DNA of 64,000 bases, taken from positions 1 to 64,000 of the forward strand of contig SUXN01000010.1 in assembly GCA_015060965.1 (NCBI GenBank). The letters are read 5' to 3'. This DNA comes from Bacteroidales bacterium. GTDB lineage: Bacteria > Bacteroidota > Bacteroidia > Bacteroidales > Bacteroidaceae. The notes beneath the pieces were generated by a model, which had not been told where the DNA came from, made no database searches, and worked only from the letters and a program-made list of their open reading frames with translations. Shown here in pieces: positions 43,608 to 55,967 of this stretch; the stretch's first letter is position 1, and every line of letters starts with the position of its first letter. Made by a program: the position numbers and the translations under genes.

Positions 43608-45641
43608 ATGATGAATTTCAGTTCGATATTTCCGGTGACAGACCCTACGTGGATATTCTTGGGTGTGTTGTGCATTGTGCTCTTTGCCCCCCTGATTTTC
43701 AACAAACTCAGGATGCCTCATATCATTGGTATGATTCTGGCAGGTCTGCTCATCGGTCCTAAAGGACTGAACATTCTGGTACGCGATGACAGCTTCGAGC
43801 TCTTCGGCAAGGTGGGTCTTTACTACATTATGTTCCTTGCCAGCCTTGAGATAAACATGCAGGAGATGAAGCAGGCCAAGGGCGGTGCGCTGTTCATGGG
43901 TCTTGCCGTCTTTTCCATCCCCATCGCATTGGGTATGATAAGCAACATCTTTATCCTGGGCTTCAGTGTCATAGCTTCGGTGCTGTTGGCAAGTATGTAT
44001 GCTTCATATACGCTGATATCATATCCCATAGTGGCAAGGTACGGTCTCTCGCGCCTGCGTTGCGTGAACTTTGTTGTAGGAGGAACAATCATCACCGACA
44101 CTCTCACCCTTTTTGTGCTTGCCGTGGTGGCCGGAACATTCACAGGTGAGGCCAACGTGTGGTTTGTAGTGTGGATGCTTGTCAAGCTGCTTGCCATAGT
44201 CGGAGTGATAATATTCCTTTTCCCCCGTATCGCGCGATATTTCTTCCGTACATACAATGACAGCGTTATACAATACATTTTTGTGTTGGCGATGCTTTTC
44301 CTTGGCGCGGGTATGATGGAGATTGCAGGAATGGAGGGCATCCTCGGTGCTTTCATCACCGGTCTTGTCCTTAACCGCCTTATCCCTCACTCTTCGCCAC
44401 TTATGCGACGTATCGATTTTGTGGGCAACGCAATATTTATCCCATATTTCCTTATAGGTGTGGGTATGATGATTGACGTGAGCGTGCTCTTCAACGGCGG
44501 CGGTTCTCTTATGGTGGCTACCGTTATGGTTGTGACAGCGCTGTCGGGCAAATGGATTGCATCGTTCATTGTCGCAAAGTCCTACCGTATGTCGGCGGAT
44601 GAAAGGAGCCTTATGTTCGGCCTCAGCACCTCGCAGGCGGCGGCGACCCTTGCTGCTGCAATTGTCGGTCACGGCATAATACTCTCCGACGGCTCGCGTC
44701 TTCTCAACGAGGATGTGCTCAATGGTACAATCCTGCTCATCCTTGTCACCTGTATAGTCAGTTCTATTGTCTCCGACAGGGCTTCGCGCAAGCTTGTTAT
44801 TGCCAGTGACCGCTTGGCAAAGCCTGCTCCGCTCGACTCAAAGAAGACGCTGCTTGCACTTGCCAACCCTGCGGCTGTAGACAAACTTATGGACCTTGCA
44901 TTGCTTGTACGTAAGGAGAACAGCAATATACCCCTTTCGGCAATTACTGTTGTGCTTGATGAGGACAAGAAACTGCAGCAACGTGGTGCAAAGGTGCTCG
45001 ATGCTGCGGCTGACATCGCGGCTTCGGTGAATGTGCCGTTGCTTACCAAGGTACGTCTTACAACCAACCTTGCGCACGGTATCATCCATGAGGTCAAGGA
45101 GAACGATTATCGCGAACTTATCGTGGGCTTCCACCAGAAGGAGACAGCCAACGACAGTTTCCTGGGCGGAGTGTTGCCCGAGGTTCTCAATGCCCTCGAT
45201 TGTCAGGTTGTTATGGCAAGGGTAAACATACCTCTGAACACGGTACGTACAATACATATAACATTCCCTGCAAAGGCCGAGTATGAGGCAGGCTTCTCCT
45301 ATTGGGTCGAGGAGACTGCACGTATGGCAAGCGGGCTCGGATGTAAGATAATGTATCATGGTCACCTCGATACAATGGCGAAAATACAGCACATGCTCAA
45401 GAACTATGACCCTGTTGATGCACAGTTCTTCGAGACTGACGGCGGCAACGACCTAAAGCGCCTTGCCACTATAATACACGACGATCATCTGCTCATCATC
45501 GTGAGCGCCCGCAGGGGCTCAATCTCCTTCCGTCCGTCGCACGACCACATCTTTGTGCAGCTGCAACGCGACTATCAGAATACCAGCGTGCTGCTTGTCT
45601 ATCCTGGTGCTTACAAGGTCGAGGGTGGTGAGACGCATTGA
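43608..45641 (+). CDS. Cation:proton antiporter (CPA2 family) with USP-like C terminus
   Basis: The start at 43608 (MMNFSSIFPV) is chosen because the longer frame overlaps the DUF3078 gene. Of 677 residues the first 400 form about 12 hydrophobic helices of the CPA2/KefB type (IIGMILAGLLIGPKGLNIL; GMEGILGAFITGLVLNRLIP; FGLSTSQAAATLAAAIVGH). The C-terminal 250 residues are soluble and carry two universal-stress-protein-like segments (ALLVRKENSNIPLSAITVVLD; ELIVGFHQKETANDSFLGG), an arrangement seen in some bacterial Na+ or K+/H+ exchangers. It probably adjusts cytoplasmic pH or cation level in response to nucleotide binding. Confidence 0.88.
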   Translation: MMNFSSIFPVTDPTWIFLGVLCIVLFAPLIFNKLRMPHIIGMILAGLLIGPKGLNILVRDDSFELFGKVGLYYIMFLASLEINMQEMKQAKGGALFMGLAVFSIPIALGMISNIFILGFSVIASVLLASMYASYTLISYPIVARYGLSRLRCVNFVVGGTIITDTLTLFVLAVVAGTFTGEANVWFVVWMLVKLLAIVGVIIFLFPRIARYFFRTYNDSVIQYIFVLAMLFLGAGMMEIAGMEGILGAFITGLVLNRLIPHSSPLMRRIDFVGNAIFIPYFLIGVGMMIDVSVLFNGGGSLMVATVMVVTALSGKWIASFIVAKSYRMSADERSLMFGLSTSQAAATLAAAIVGHGIILSDGSRLLNEDVLNGTILLILVTCIVSSIVSDRASRKLVIASDRLAKPAPLDSKKTLLALANPAAVDKLMDLALLVRKENSNIPLSAITVVLDEDKKLQQRGAKVLDAAADIAASVNVPLLTKVRLTTNLAHGIIHEVKENDYRELIVGFHQKETANDSFLGGVLPEVLNALDCQVVMARVNIPLNTVRTIHITFPAKAEYEAGFSYWVEETARMASGLGCKIMYHGHLDTMAKIQHMLKNYDPVDAQFFETDGGNDLKRLATIIHDDHLLIIVSARRGSISFRPSHDHIFVQLQRDYQNTSVLLVYPGAYKVEGGETH

Positions 45642-45656
45642 TTTGTGCAGAATGTT

Positions 45657-45691
45657 TAAAATGCCGTGGTTCACTGAACCACGGCATTTTA
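45657..45691. terminator. Bidirectional terminator between antiporter and GH92 genes
   Basis: A 17-bp perfect palindrome arm on each side (AAAATGCCGTGGTTC and GAACCACGGCATTTT inside it) with A/T tracts on both flanks serves two converging genes. Confidence 0.8.
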
Positions 45692-45709
45692 AGGTTGTAC
45701 TTCTTGTGC

Positions 45710-48001
45710 TTATCTGAACTCCAGTACTCCGCCACTTATTATGTCGCGGTGGGTGATTGTGGTTCCTTCCACTCTCTTGCCGTTTAGGTAGGCCTTACGA
45801 TAGCGGGCTGTGTCATTCCGAAGGAACGTAGCGACTGAGGAATCTCTTGCAGTTTCTTGGGTGTGTTTTTTTTGAGATTCTTCGCTACGTTCAGAATGAC
45901 ATAGTGCTTTTGCGTTGTGCTCATTTTGAGATTCTTCGCTACGCTCAGAATGACATAATACCGTAAATGTCTTGCCGCCTGGCAGGTGCAAGGTAATCTC
46001 GGGGAACAACGGCACACCAAGCTCATATTCTCCGCTCACGGGGTCAACAGGGTAGAATCCCATTGCCGAGAAGATATACCAGGCCGACATCTGTCCGCAG
46101 TCCTCGTTGCCGCAAAGGCCGTCGGGGGTGTTGCGGTACATCTCGCGCATAATCTGCGTTACATACTTCTGTGTCTTTTCGGGTTTACCTGTCTTGTTGA
46201 ACAGATACGCCACATGATGGCTCGGCTCGTTTCCGTGGGCGTATTGACCAATCATTCCGGTGCTGAAAATGGGCAAGTCGGCATTCTCGGCAGTGGAGTA
46301 GGTGAACAGGCTGTCGAGCTTCTGCACGAATATCTCCTTGCCCATATGACTGATGAGGCCGTCAATGTCGTGCTGAACGCTCCACATATAGTGCCAAGCA
46401 TTGCTCTCGCAGATGTGCGGAGTATACTCATCGGGGTTGAAGCCGGGTTGGAATTCACCATTGCTGTCGCGTGGCTGCATGAATGTGGTGGCGGGGTTAT
46501 ACTGGTTGCGCCAGTTGCCTGCACGGCGGTAGAACTCCGTGGCGATGCTGTCATGTCCCATGGCCTCGGCCAAGCGGGCGATGCAGTAGTCATCGTACGC
46601 ATATTCTAATGTGCGCGACATTGCCCAGTTGTCGGCATTATAAGGGTCTACAACATCGTATGGGACATACCCCAAATTCTTGTAAAGCCCTATGCCACGG
46701 TACTCATCGCTGTTGGCAGTGGCCACACATGCTGCGAGTGCCTTCTCTGCGTCAAAACCTCTGAAGCCTTTGAGGTAAGCCTCGGCAATGACGGGTACCG
46801 AGTGGTAGCCAATCATCATGTCTGTCTCGCTGCCCCACATGTTCCATACAGGCAGGCGCCCGTGTTCTCCGTAGAAGGCTATGAACGAATTTACCATGTC
46901 GTCTACGCGTTTGGGCGTTGTCAGCGTGAAGAGCGGATGCGCCGCGCGGAAGGTATCCCACAGCGAGAACGTAGAGTAGTTGCTCCAGCCGTCGGCCTTG
47001 TGATTCTTGCCGTCAGCACCGCGGTATGTGCCGTCAACGTCGCAATAGAGTGTGGGGGCAATCATGGTGCGATAGAGCGCGGTGTAGAAACATACCTGCT
47101 CGTCATGTGTTCCGCCTTTTACCTTTATGCGCGACAGACGGCTGTTCCAATCGTCCTGTGTCTTTTTCAAGAATTTGTCAAAGTTGTTGTCCGGAGCTTC
47201 GGCAGCGAGGTTCTTCTCTGCTCCCTCAAGGCCTGTGCCCGACAGTGCTGTCACCACCGTCAGCTGCCTGTCATTGCCTAATGCGAAGGTGAACCGTGTG
47301 GTGCCGGCAACCTTCTTTGTCTCAGTGCCTGCGTGTATGCTTATGCTGTCGCACTGCATCGTGGCTATGGGGTGCGAGAAACGTGTACGGAAGTATACCT
47401 GCTGCTTGCGTGCCCAGCCATTGGAGTAACGGTAACCCTCAATGGTGTAGTCGTCTACTTTTGTTATGTAAGTGTCGGTTGTCGCGTCCCAGTTGGTTGC
47501 CTTGCCAAGGTTGAGCAGCACTGTTGCCGTGTCGGTGGGGTAGGTGTAGCGCTGGATGCCGCAACGCTCAGTGGCGGTGAGCTCAACATCAATGTCATAG
47601 CTGTCAAGGTGTACCTTGTAATATCCGGCCTCGCACTCCTCGCGCTCATGGCTGAACATGGAGTGTACGCCCAATGGAGCATCTGCGACCTTCAGAGGGT
47701 AGGTTACCGGCATAAAGCTGATGTCGTAAAGGTCGCCGGCGCCGGTGCCGCTCAGGTGCGTATGGCTGAACCCGGCAATGGTGCTGTCGGGGTAGAAATA
47801 TCCTGCAATCCAGTCCCATCCGGGCTGTCCGTTGTCGGGGCTCAACTGCACCATGCCGAATGGCGCCTGTGCACCGGGGTATACGTTTCCCTTGTAGTCA
47901 GTACCTATAAGCGGGTTTACAAGCGCCGCATAGTCGGTTATCTCCTGTGTGTTGCACGAAAATAGCAATAATGTTATGAGTGCCGGTAGTATGTTTTTCA
48001 T
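45710..48001 (-). CDS. GH92 alpha-mannosidase lipoprotein with in-frame repeat insertion
   Basis: The ATG at 48001 (MKNILPALI) is chosen over a GTG at 48010. The 763-residue protein has a lipobox (LLFSCNTQE) and the GH92 fold: VNPLIGTDYKGNVYPGAQAPFGMVQLSPDN at the N terminus, TFSLWDTFRAAHPLFTL, and the catalytic-site region GNEPSHHVAYLFN. GH92 enzymes are calcium-dependent exo-mannosidases acting on N-glycans and yeast mannan. Near the C terminus, between GGKTFTVLC and YRKAYLNGKRV, about 50 residues of unusual composition (CHSERSEES twice) are encoded by three REP-like repeats at 45807-45962. The insert lies in a surface loop before the last strands, so activity may survive. Confidence 0.9.
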   Translation of the reverse strand: MKNILPALITLLLFSCNTQEITDYAALVNPLIGTDYKGNVYPGAQAPFGMVQLSPDNGQPGWDWIAGYFYPDSTIAGFSHTHLSGTGAGDLYDISFMPVTYPLKVADAPLGVHSMFSHEREECEAGYYKVHLDSYDIDVELTATERCGIQRYTYPTDTATVLLNLGKATNWDATTDTYITKVDDYTIEGYRYSNGWARKQQVYFRTRFSHPIATMQCDSISIHAGTETKKVAGTTRFTFALGNDRQLTVVTALSGTGLEGAEKNLAAEAPDNNFDKFLKKTQDDWNSRLSRIKVKGGTHDEQVCFYTALYRTMIAPTLYCDVDGTYRGADGKNHKADGWSNYSTFSLWDTFRAAHPLFTLTTPKRVDDMVNSFIAFYGEHGRLPVWNMWGSETDMMIGYHSVPVIAEAYLKGFRGFDAEKALAACVATANSDEYRGIGLYKNLGYVPYDVVDPYNADNWAMSRTLEYAYDDYCIARLAEAMGHDSIATEFYRRAGNWRNQYNPATTFMQPRDSNGEFQPGFNPDEYTPHICESNAWHYMWSVQHDIDGLISHMGKEIFVQKLDSLFTYSTAENADLPIFSTGMIGQYAHGNEPSHHVAYLFNKTGKPEKTQKYVTQIMREMYRNTPDGLCGNEDCGQMSAWYIFSAMGFYPVDPVSGEYELGVPLFPEITLHLPGGKTFTVLCHSERSEESQNEHNAKALCHSERSEESQKKHTQETARDSSVATFLRNDTARYRKAYLNGKRVEGTTITHRDIISGGVLEFR
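45807..45962. repeat. REP-like repeats inserted inside the GH92 coding region
   Basis: Three copies: TGTCATTCCGAAGGAACG at 45809, and GAGATTCTTCGCTACG with CAGAATGACATA at 45872 and 45928. They match the cores found between genes at 7839, 22488 and 50229. The stretch keeps the reading frame. Confidence 0.85.
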
Positions 48002-48034
48002 GGAAATCACGATTTTGTGCTAAGATAGCAAAAA

Positions 48035-48058
48035 AAGACAACAGTACGCTGTTGTCTT
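48035..48058 (-). terminator. Intrinsic terminator just upstream of the GH92 start
   Basis: On the minus strand AAGACAACAG (48049-48058) pairs with CTGTTGTCTT (48035-48044), followed by seven T. It lies only 34 bp before the GH92 start, so it either ends a transcript from the tandem-repeat region or acts as an attenuator. Confidence 0.75.
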
Positions 48059-48080
48059 GATGTTTCAGTAAAAAAGATTC

Positions 48081-48350
48081 TTATCATTGACCTGCCAACT
48101 GTTGCTTTGCAACCGCAACCCACGCGGCACGAACTTCGTCCGTGCTACACGTGACCGTTGCAATCTTGCTTTTTTATCATTGACCTGCCAACTGTTGCTT
48201 TGCAACCGCAACCCACGCTGTACGAACTCCGTCCGTGCTACGCGTGACCATTGCAATCTTGCTTTTTTATCATTGACCTGCCAACTGTTGCTTTGCAACC
48301 GCGACCCACGTAGCACGACCTCCGTCCGTGCTACGCGTGACCATTGCTCA
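48081..48350. repeat. Three tandem 93-bp repeats
   Basis: Units start at 48081, 48174 and 48267 (TTATCATTGACCTGCCAACT); the first two are exactly 93 bp, the third ends early at the gadC-side. Each contains GCACGAA/CGTCCGTGC arms. Period 93 keeps frames open on both strands, which creates misleading reading frames. Confidence 0.9.
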
Positions 48351-48384
48351 GCTGGCAGGCCGATAATTTTTGCCAGCAAAAATC

Positions 48385-48440
48385 ATTGGGAGTAAAGAGA
48401 AAAAGAGACCAAGCGGTCTCTTTTTCTCTTTACTCCCAAT
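48385..48440. terminator. 56-bp perfect hairpin covering the end of the GadC-like gene
   Basis: Two 26-bp arms (48385-48410 and 48415-48440) pair perfectly around AAGC. The right arm includes the stop codon and the last coding bases of the antiporter gene. T-rich arms let it end transcription either way. Confidence 0.8.
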
Positions 48441-49878
48441 GGAACGGCTCGAACTGTGAGTCCTTGTCCACCCAACTCGGTTTGCGCATTGCATAGATTA
48501 CAAACGGTGCTCCGACGACAATGATACATCCGATGAACAGCACTGCGTACCACACCGTGTTGCTGCCCACTGAAATCTGTGCAGGAGGAATAAAACTGAG
48601 TACAAATGCCAGAAGGCTGCCTAAAAATCCCACTCCGCTGACAATCCACATCACGGCGTTGCCGCTCTTGCCCAGGCGGAACGGACGTGGAGCATCCTTC
48701 ATGTTGTAGCGCAAGTAGATTGCTGCAGCGAACATCAACAGGTACATTATAAGGTAAAGGAGCACGGTCAGCTGTGACAGAATCTGGTAGAAACTCTGTA
48801 CCGACGGCATGATGACAAACAACAGGCTCAGCAGTGTGACAAGCGCACCTTGTATGAGCAGGATATTCTTCTGCACGCCTATCTTATTGCTTTTCTGCAT
48901 GAATGGTGGCAGATAGCCGGCCTTGCCCACGGCAAAGATACCCTTTGATGGGCCCGACACCCAGGTGAGCACTCCTGCAAGCACTCCGAACGCAAGGGCC
49001 ACAGCAATCACCGGTGACAGCCACGATGCTCCGACGAACTTGAAGTAGTTGTCGAAGCCGACAAGCAGGCTCTGTGTCAGGTTTATATCTTTCTGTGGAA
49101 TCACAATACCCAAGGCAAAGGTGCCCAATACGAATATTAGTACGGTGATTATGGCGCCCATAAATACCGCTCGGGGATAGTTGCGGCTCGGGTTCTCCAT
49201 ATCCTTTACGTGTATGCCTGTCATCTCCATTCCTGCGTAGAAGAGGAATATGCTAGACGCAAGGACAAGATTGTCAAGTTTGGTAATATCAGGGAAGAAG
49301 TTGCCACCGAAGTCCATCTGTGACTTTCCGCCGCCAATCAGATATATGATTGCCAGCAACACCAGCAGGCAGGCCGGGATAATTGTACCCACAAGACCAC
49401 CGATCTTTGCAACCTTGCTCACCCAGTCGAGGCCCTTCAGTGAGATGAATGTCGCGGCCCAGTAGATGGCAAGCACCACGACGAGGGTGTAGAACTTGTT
49501 CGAAGCGAGCGACATATCGGCAGCACTGTCCGTTCCGATGAACGCGAGCGATACGGCACCGAAGGTAAGCACTGTCGGGTACCAGATGGTACTCTCCACC
49601 CACTGCAACCAGATGGCAAGGAAGCCTGTCCTTTTGCCGAAAGCCTCGCCAACCCAGCGGAACACACCGCCTTGCTTGTCCTGGAACATTGCCGCCAGCT
49701 CTGCGGCTACTAATGATGTGGGGATGAGGAACACAAGGGCTGCGAACAGGTAGTAGAATGCCGAACTGATGCCGTATTCCGCTTCGGCAGGCAATCCGCG
49801 TAGCGACACCACTGCAGTCACGTTCATGATTGCCAGTGTGGCAACGCTCAACTTTACACTTTTTGTTAATGTAGACAT
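48430..49878 (-). CDS. GadC-like APC amino acid antiporter
   Basis: The 482-residue protein has 12 hydrophobic helices of the amino acid/polyamine/organocation family. GadC-type features: the N-terminal VVSLRGLPAEAEYGISSAFYY, AMFQDKQGGVFRWVGEAFG, SSIFLFYAGMEMTGIHVKDMENPSRNYPRA, and VLTWVSGPSKGIFAVGKAG. Such carriers exchange glutamate for GABA and support acid resistance; substrate cannot be proved here because no glutamate decarboxylase or glutaminase gene is adjacent. It ends inside a very long hairpin. No strong promoter box was found upstream. Confidence 0.82.
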   Translation of the reverse strand: MSTLTKSVKLSVATLAIMNVTAVVSLRGLPAEAEYGISSAFYYLFAALVFLIPTSLVAAELAAMFQDKQGGVFRWVGEAFGKRTGFLAIWLQWVESTIWYPTVLTFGAVSLAFIGTDSAADMSLASNKFYTLVVVLAIYWAATFISLKGLDWVSKVAKIGGLVGTIIPACLLVLLAIIYLIGGGKSQMDFGGNFFPDITKLDNLVLASSIFLFYAGMEMTGIHVKDMENPSRNYPRAVFMGAIITVLIFVLGTFALGIVIPQKDINLTQSLLVGFDNYFKFVGASWLSPVIAVALAFGVLAGVLTWVSGPSKGIFAVGKAGYLPPFMQKSNKIGVQKNILLIQGALVTLLSLLFVIMPSVQSFYQILSQLTVLLYLIMYLLMFAAAIYLRYNMKDAPRPFRLGKSGNAVMWIVSGVGFLGSLLAFVLSFIPPAQISVGSNTVWYAVLFIGCIIVVGAPFVIYAMRKPSWVDKDSQFEPFHWE

Positions 49879-50061
49879 AGTTATCCTTTATTTAATGGTT
49901 AATTGAAACATGTTTTGATAACAATGCCGATGGGCGGTTGGTTCAAATGGGGTATTGTGTGATGGGTAATGTTTAAGGTGTAATGTGTAATGTAATGTTA
50001 AACGTTTGATGGTTAAGGGTTGTGGGTCAATGTTTATGTTTGCTCCCTAATGACCCTAAAT

Positions 50062-50406
50062 AACGTGAGTTCGATATAAGAATTTATACTAAAATTTAGC
50101 GTATTTTGTCATTCTATATTTGCACTGTCATTGACTCGTTTTGCTTTTCGTGCACCGCAGGGCATCACTTTCAGCGATGCACCCTGCGACGTTCACTGCA
50201 AAACTCGTCGATAACAAAACAAGGTTTTGTCATTCCGAATCGAAGATCGACGCCCGTAGGGGCCAAAGTCAACCTTGTGTGAGACGTGTTGTTGAGGGCT
50301 TTGCCCGAAAAAATCTCATTATTCGCGGATTCAGAGATCCCTCGTCGCTACGCTCTGTCGGGATGACAGGTTCGCGATTTGACTTAGCTTATATCAAACT
50401 CACGTT
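50062..50406. mobile_element. 345-bp MITE-like element with 19-bp inverted ends
   Basis: Left end AACGTGAGTTCGATATAAG (50062-50080) and right end CTTATATCAAACTCACGTT (50388-50406) are inverted with one mismatch. The interior shares a 43-bp block and a 24-bp block with the insert at 22280-22611 and contains REP-like cores. No gene is present. The flank 49900-50061 is a low-complexity AATGTNNAA-type stretch. Confidence 0.65.
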
Positions 50407-50428
50407 AAATATTTTATTAATTATAAAG

Positions 50429-50460
50429 AATTAGAGGCACGCGGTCGCGTGCCTCTAATT
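50429..50460. terminator. Terminator of nifJ
   Basis: AATTAGAGGCACGCG and CGCGTGCCTCTAATT form a perfect 15-bp stem with a two-base centre, with A/T tracts both sides, downstream of nifJ. Confidence 0.8.
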
Positions 50461-50485
50461 CTTATTTAAGGTTTAAACTTGAATG

Positions 50486-54049
<3,564 letters not shown>

Positions 54050-54129
54050 AACGCAATAATTTATGAATTGATGTATTATCTCTCTATTAAGGCAACCCTT
54101 AAAGGATGCTTTCTGTTTTTCCGAACATA

Positions 54130-54137
54130 CAAAGTTA
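54130..54137 (-). promoter_or_regulatory. -7 box of nifJ (TAACTTTG)
   Basis: Minus-strand match to TAnnTTTG, 81 bases before the nifJ start codon; -33 box not convincing. Confidence 0.45.
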
Positions 54138-54180
54138 CAAAATAATCGGAAACCTTATTATAAAAAACGACGAAAATGAG

Positions 54181-54188
54181 TATATTTG
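54181..54188 (+). promoter_or_regulatory. -7 box of the GHL10 gene (TATATTTG)
   Basis: Match to TAnnTTTG 25 bases before the ATG at 54213; no clear -33 box. Confidence 0.4.
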
Positions 54189-54212
54189 TGATTATTTTTG
54201 ATTCGTGGGAAG

Positions 54213-55898
54213 ATGAAAAGAGTGACAAGTGTTGTATTTATTATACTTTGCCTTTTTACGGCACTCTCATCGGCGGCGCAACACCTTGCGCCGCCAAAAT
54301 ATGAGTATCGTGCCGTGTGGCTCACCACAATAGAGAATCTCGACTGGCCGCGCAGGCCTGCCGCTGATGCAGCGGGAGCCGAGCAGCAGAAAGCGCAGCT
54401 TGTTGAAATCCTCGACTCGTTGAAGGCACTTCATATCAACACGGTGCTGTTGCAGACCCGTGTGCGCGGTGATGTCATATACCCCTCTGCAATAGAGCCT
54501 TTTGCGCACCTGCTCACCGGCACTTCGGGCAAGGCGCCGTCATACGATCCTCTTGCCTTTGCGATAGAGGAGTGCCACAAGCGCGGAATGCAGCTGCACG
54601 CATGGCTTGTGACATTGCCTGTGGGTAAGGACGATTATGTGCGCCGTCAGGGCAAGAATGCTCTTCCGCGCCGTCGCCGCGACCTCTGCACCCACTTCAA
54701 AGGGCAGTGGTATATGGAGCCGGGTAATCCGGAAACGGCGGGCTACATAGTGTCGCTTGTCGAAGAGATTGTAAAGAAGTATGATGTTGACGGCATACAC
54801 CTCGATTATGTACGTTATCCCGACCGCACCAACGGTTATCCCGATGCTGCCCTCTATCGTAAACATGGCAAGGGACTTTCGCTGGCAGAGTGGCGCAGGG
54901 CAAATATAACGGATATTGCTCGCAAGGTGTACCGCTGTGTCAAGGCGCTGAAGCCATGGGTACGTGTCAGCTGTGCACCATTGGGCAAATACGATGACCT
55001 CACCCGTTACAGTTCGCTCGGCTGGAACGCCTATGATGCTGTCTATCAGGATGCCCAGGGATGGATGCGCGAGGGTATAATGGACGTGCTCTTCCCTATG
55101 CTTTATTTCAACGGCAATAATTTCTATCCTTTTGTCCTCGATTGGCAAGAGAATTCCTATGGCCGTCACATTGTGCCGGGAATAGGTGTTTACCGTCTGT
55201 TGCCCGAATATGGCGGGTGGCGTCCCGTAGAGATTGAACGCCAGTTGCATACCTCACGCAGTGCCGGTACTGCCGGTAGCATAATGTTCCGTACCGAGCA
55301 TCTGCTTGACGGCAAGAGCGGCGCACGTGCTGTATATGAGTCCGCGAACAGAACACCTGCCTTTGTTCCGCCAATGTGGTGGGGTAAAGGGGCTGCTCCC
55401 TCTGTTCCGTTGCTTGATAGCTCCTTAAGGAGTGACAGTACCGTTGCTATAAAATGGTATCCTGTCGCTTCGCGTGAAGGTGAGCCTGCCGTGCGTTACA
55501 ATGTATACGGCTCGTCGGGTGACAGTGTGGATGTAGGTAACATTGACAATCTCCTCGCCTCGGGGCTCGCCGATTGCTCTTTTGTGTGGCATTGCCGTTC
55601 CTTCAAGGCATTGGCTATGGCTGTGACGGCTGTCGATGCTTATGGCAGGGAGAGTGAACCGCTGTTCGTGAACTATGGTGCTGTGGGTGGTCCGTTCCTC
55701 GAAGAACTGCTGTTGCCCGAGCAACCTTCGTGGGGTGCCCGTGTAGAGGTTCTTGATATCTACGGCCGCTGCATCCATAAAGGCAGATATTCGCAGCGTA
55801 TAGGTGTGCGCGGTCTGCCCGGTGGACGTTATCTGCTCAAGATGTATGATCGCCACGGGGCTTTGCTCCACCAAGAGTGGTTCCTGGTAAACAGGTGA
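54213..55898 (+). CDS. GHL10 (DUF187-type) glycoside hydrolase-like protein
   Basis: The start at 54213 (MKRVTSVVFII) opens a signal peptide (SSAAQ). The 561-residue protein has the GHL10 barrel in its first 340 residues: YEYRAVWLTTIENLDWPRR, FAIEECHKRGMQLHAWL, KYDVDGIHLDYVRYP (the conserved acid region) and MDVLFPMLYFNGNNF. A fibronectin-III-like region (about 400-490) and a C-terminal strand repeat (VEVLDIYGRCIHKG...GLPGGRYLLKMYDRHG) follow, the latter like a type-A sorting tail. GHL10 proteins are thought to act on peptidoglycan glycan strands or other sugars; activity here is not proved. Confidence 0.85.
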   Translation: MKRVTSVVFIILCLFTALSSAAQHLAPPKYEYRAVWLTTIENLDWPRRPAADAAGAEQQKAQLVEILDSLKALHINTVLLQTRVRGDVIYPSAIEPFAHLLTGTSGKAPSYDPLAFAIEECHKRGMQLHAWLVTLPVGKDDYVRRQGKNALPRRRRDLCTHFKGQWYMEPGNPETAGYIVSLVEEIVKKYDVDGIHLDYVRYPDRTNGYPDAALYRKHGKGLSLAEWRRANITDIARKVYRCVKALKPWVRVSCAPLGKYDDLTRYSSLGWNAYDAVYQDAQGWMREGIMDVLFPMLYFNGNNFYPFVLDWQENSYGRHIVPGIGVYRLLPEYGGWRPVEIERQLHTSRSAGTAGSIMFRTEHLLDGKSGARAVYESANRTPAFVPPMWWGKGAAPSVPLLDSSLRSDSTVAIKWYPVASREGEPAVRYNVYGSSGDSVDVGNIDNLLASGLADCSFVWHCRSFKALAMAVTAVDAYGRESEPLFVNYGAVGGPFLEELLLPEQPSWGARVEVLDIYGRCIHKGRYSQRIGVRGLPGGRYLLKMYDRHGALLHQEWFLVNR

Positions 55899-55904
55899 TA
55901 ATGA

Positions 55905-55954
55905 TATACAAACAGCATCGGCAGGCCGTTGGGCCTGCCGATGCTGTTTGTATA
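55905..55954. terminator. Bidirectional terminator between GHL10 and MlaD-type genes
   Basis: Perfect 23-bp arms (55905-55927 and 55932-55954) around GTTG, between converging genes. Confidence 0.85.
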
Positions 55955-55967
55955 CGTCTGGTTAGTC

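Noticed and set aside
48081..48350. CRISPR array
   Set aside because: Units are 93 bp without alternating constant repeats and variable spacers, and no cas genes are near.
48065..48395. Reading frames on both strands encoding repetitive peptides of about 100 residues
   Set aside because: They arise because the 93-bp repeat is a multiple of three; no start signals, no family and opposite-strand frames are equally open.
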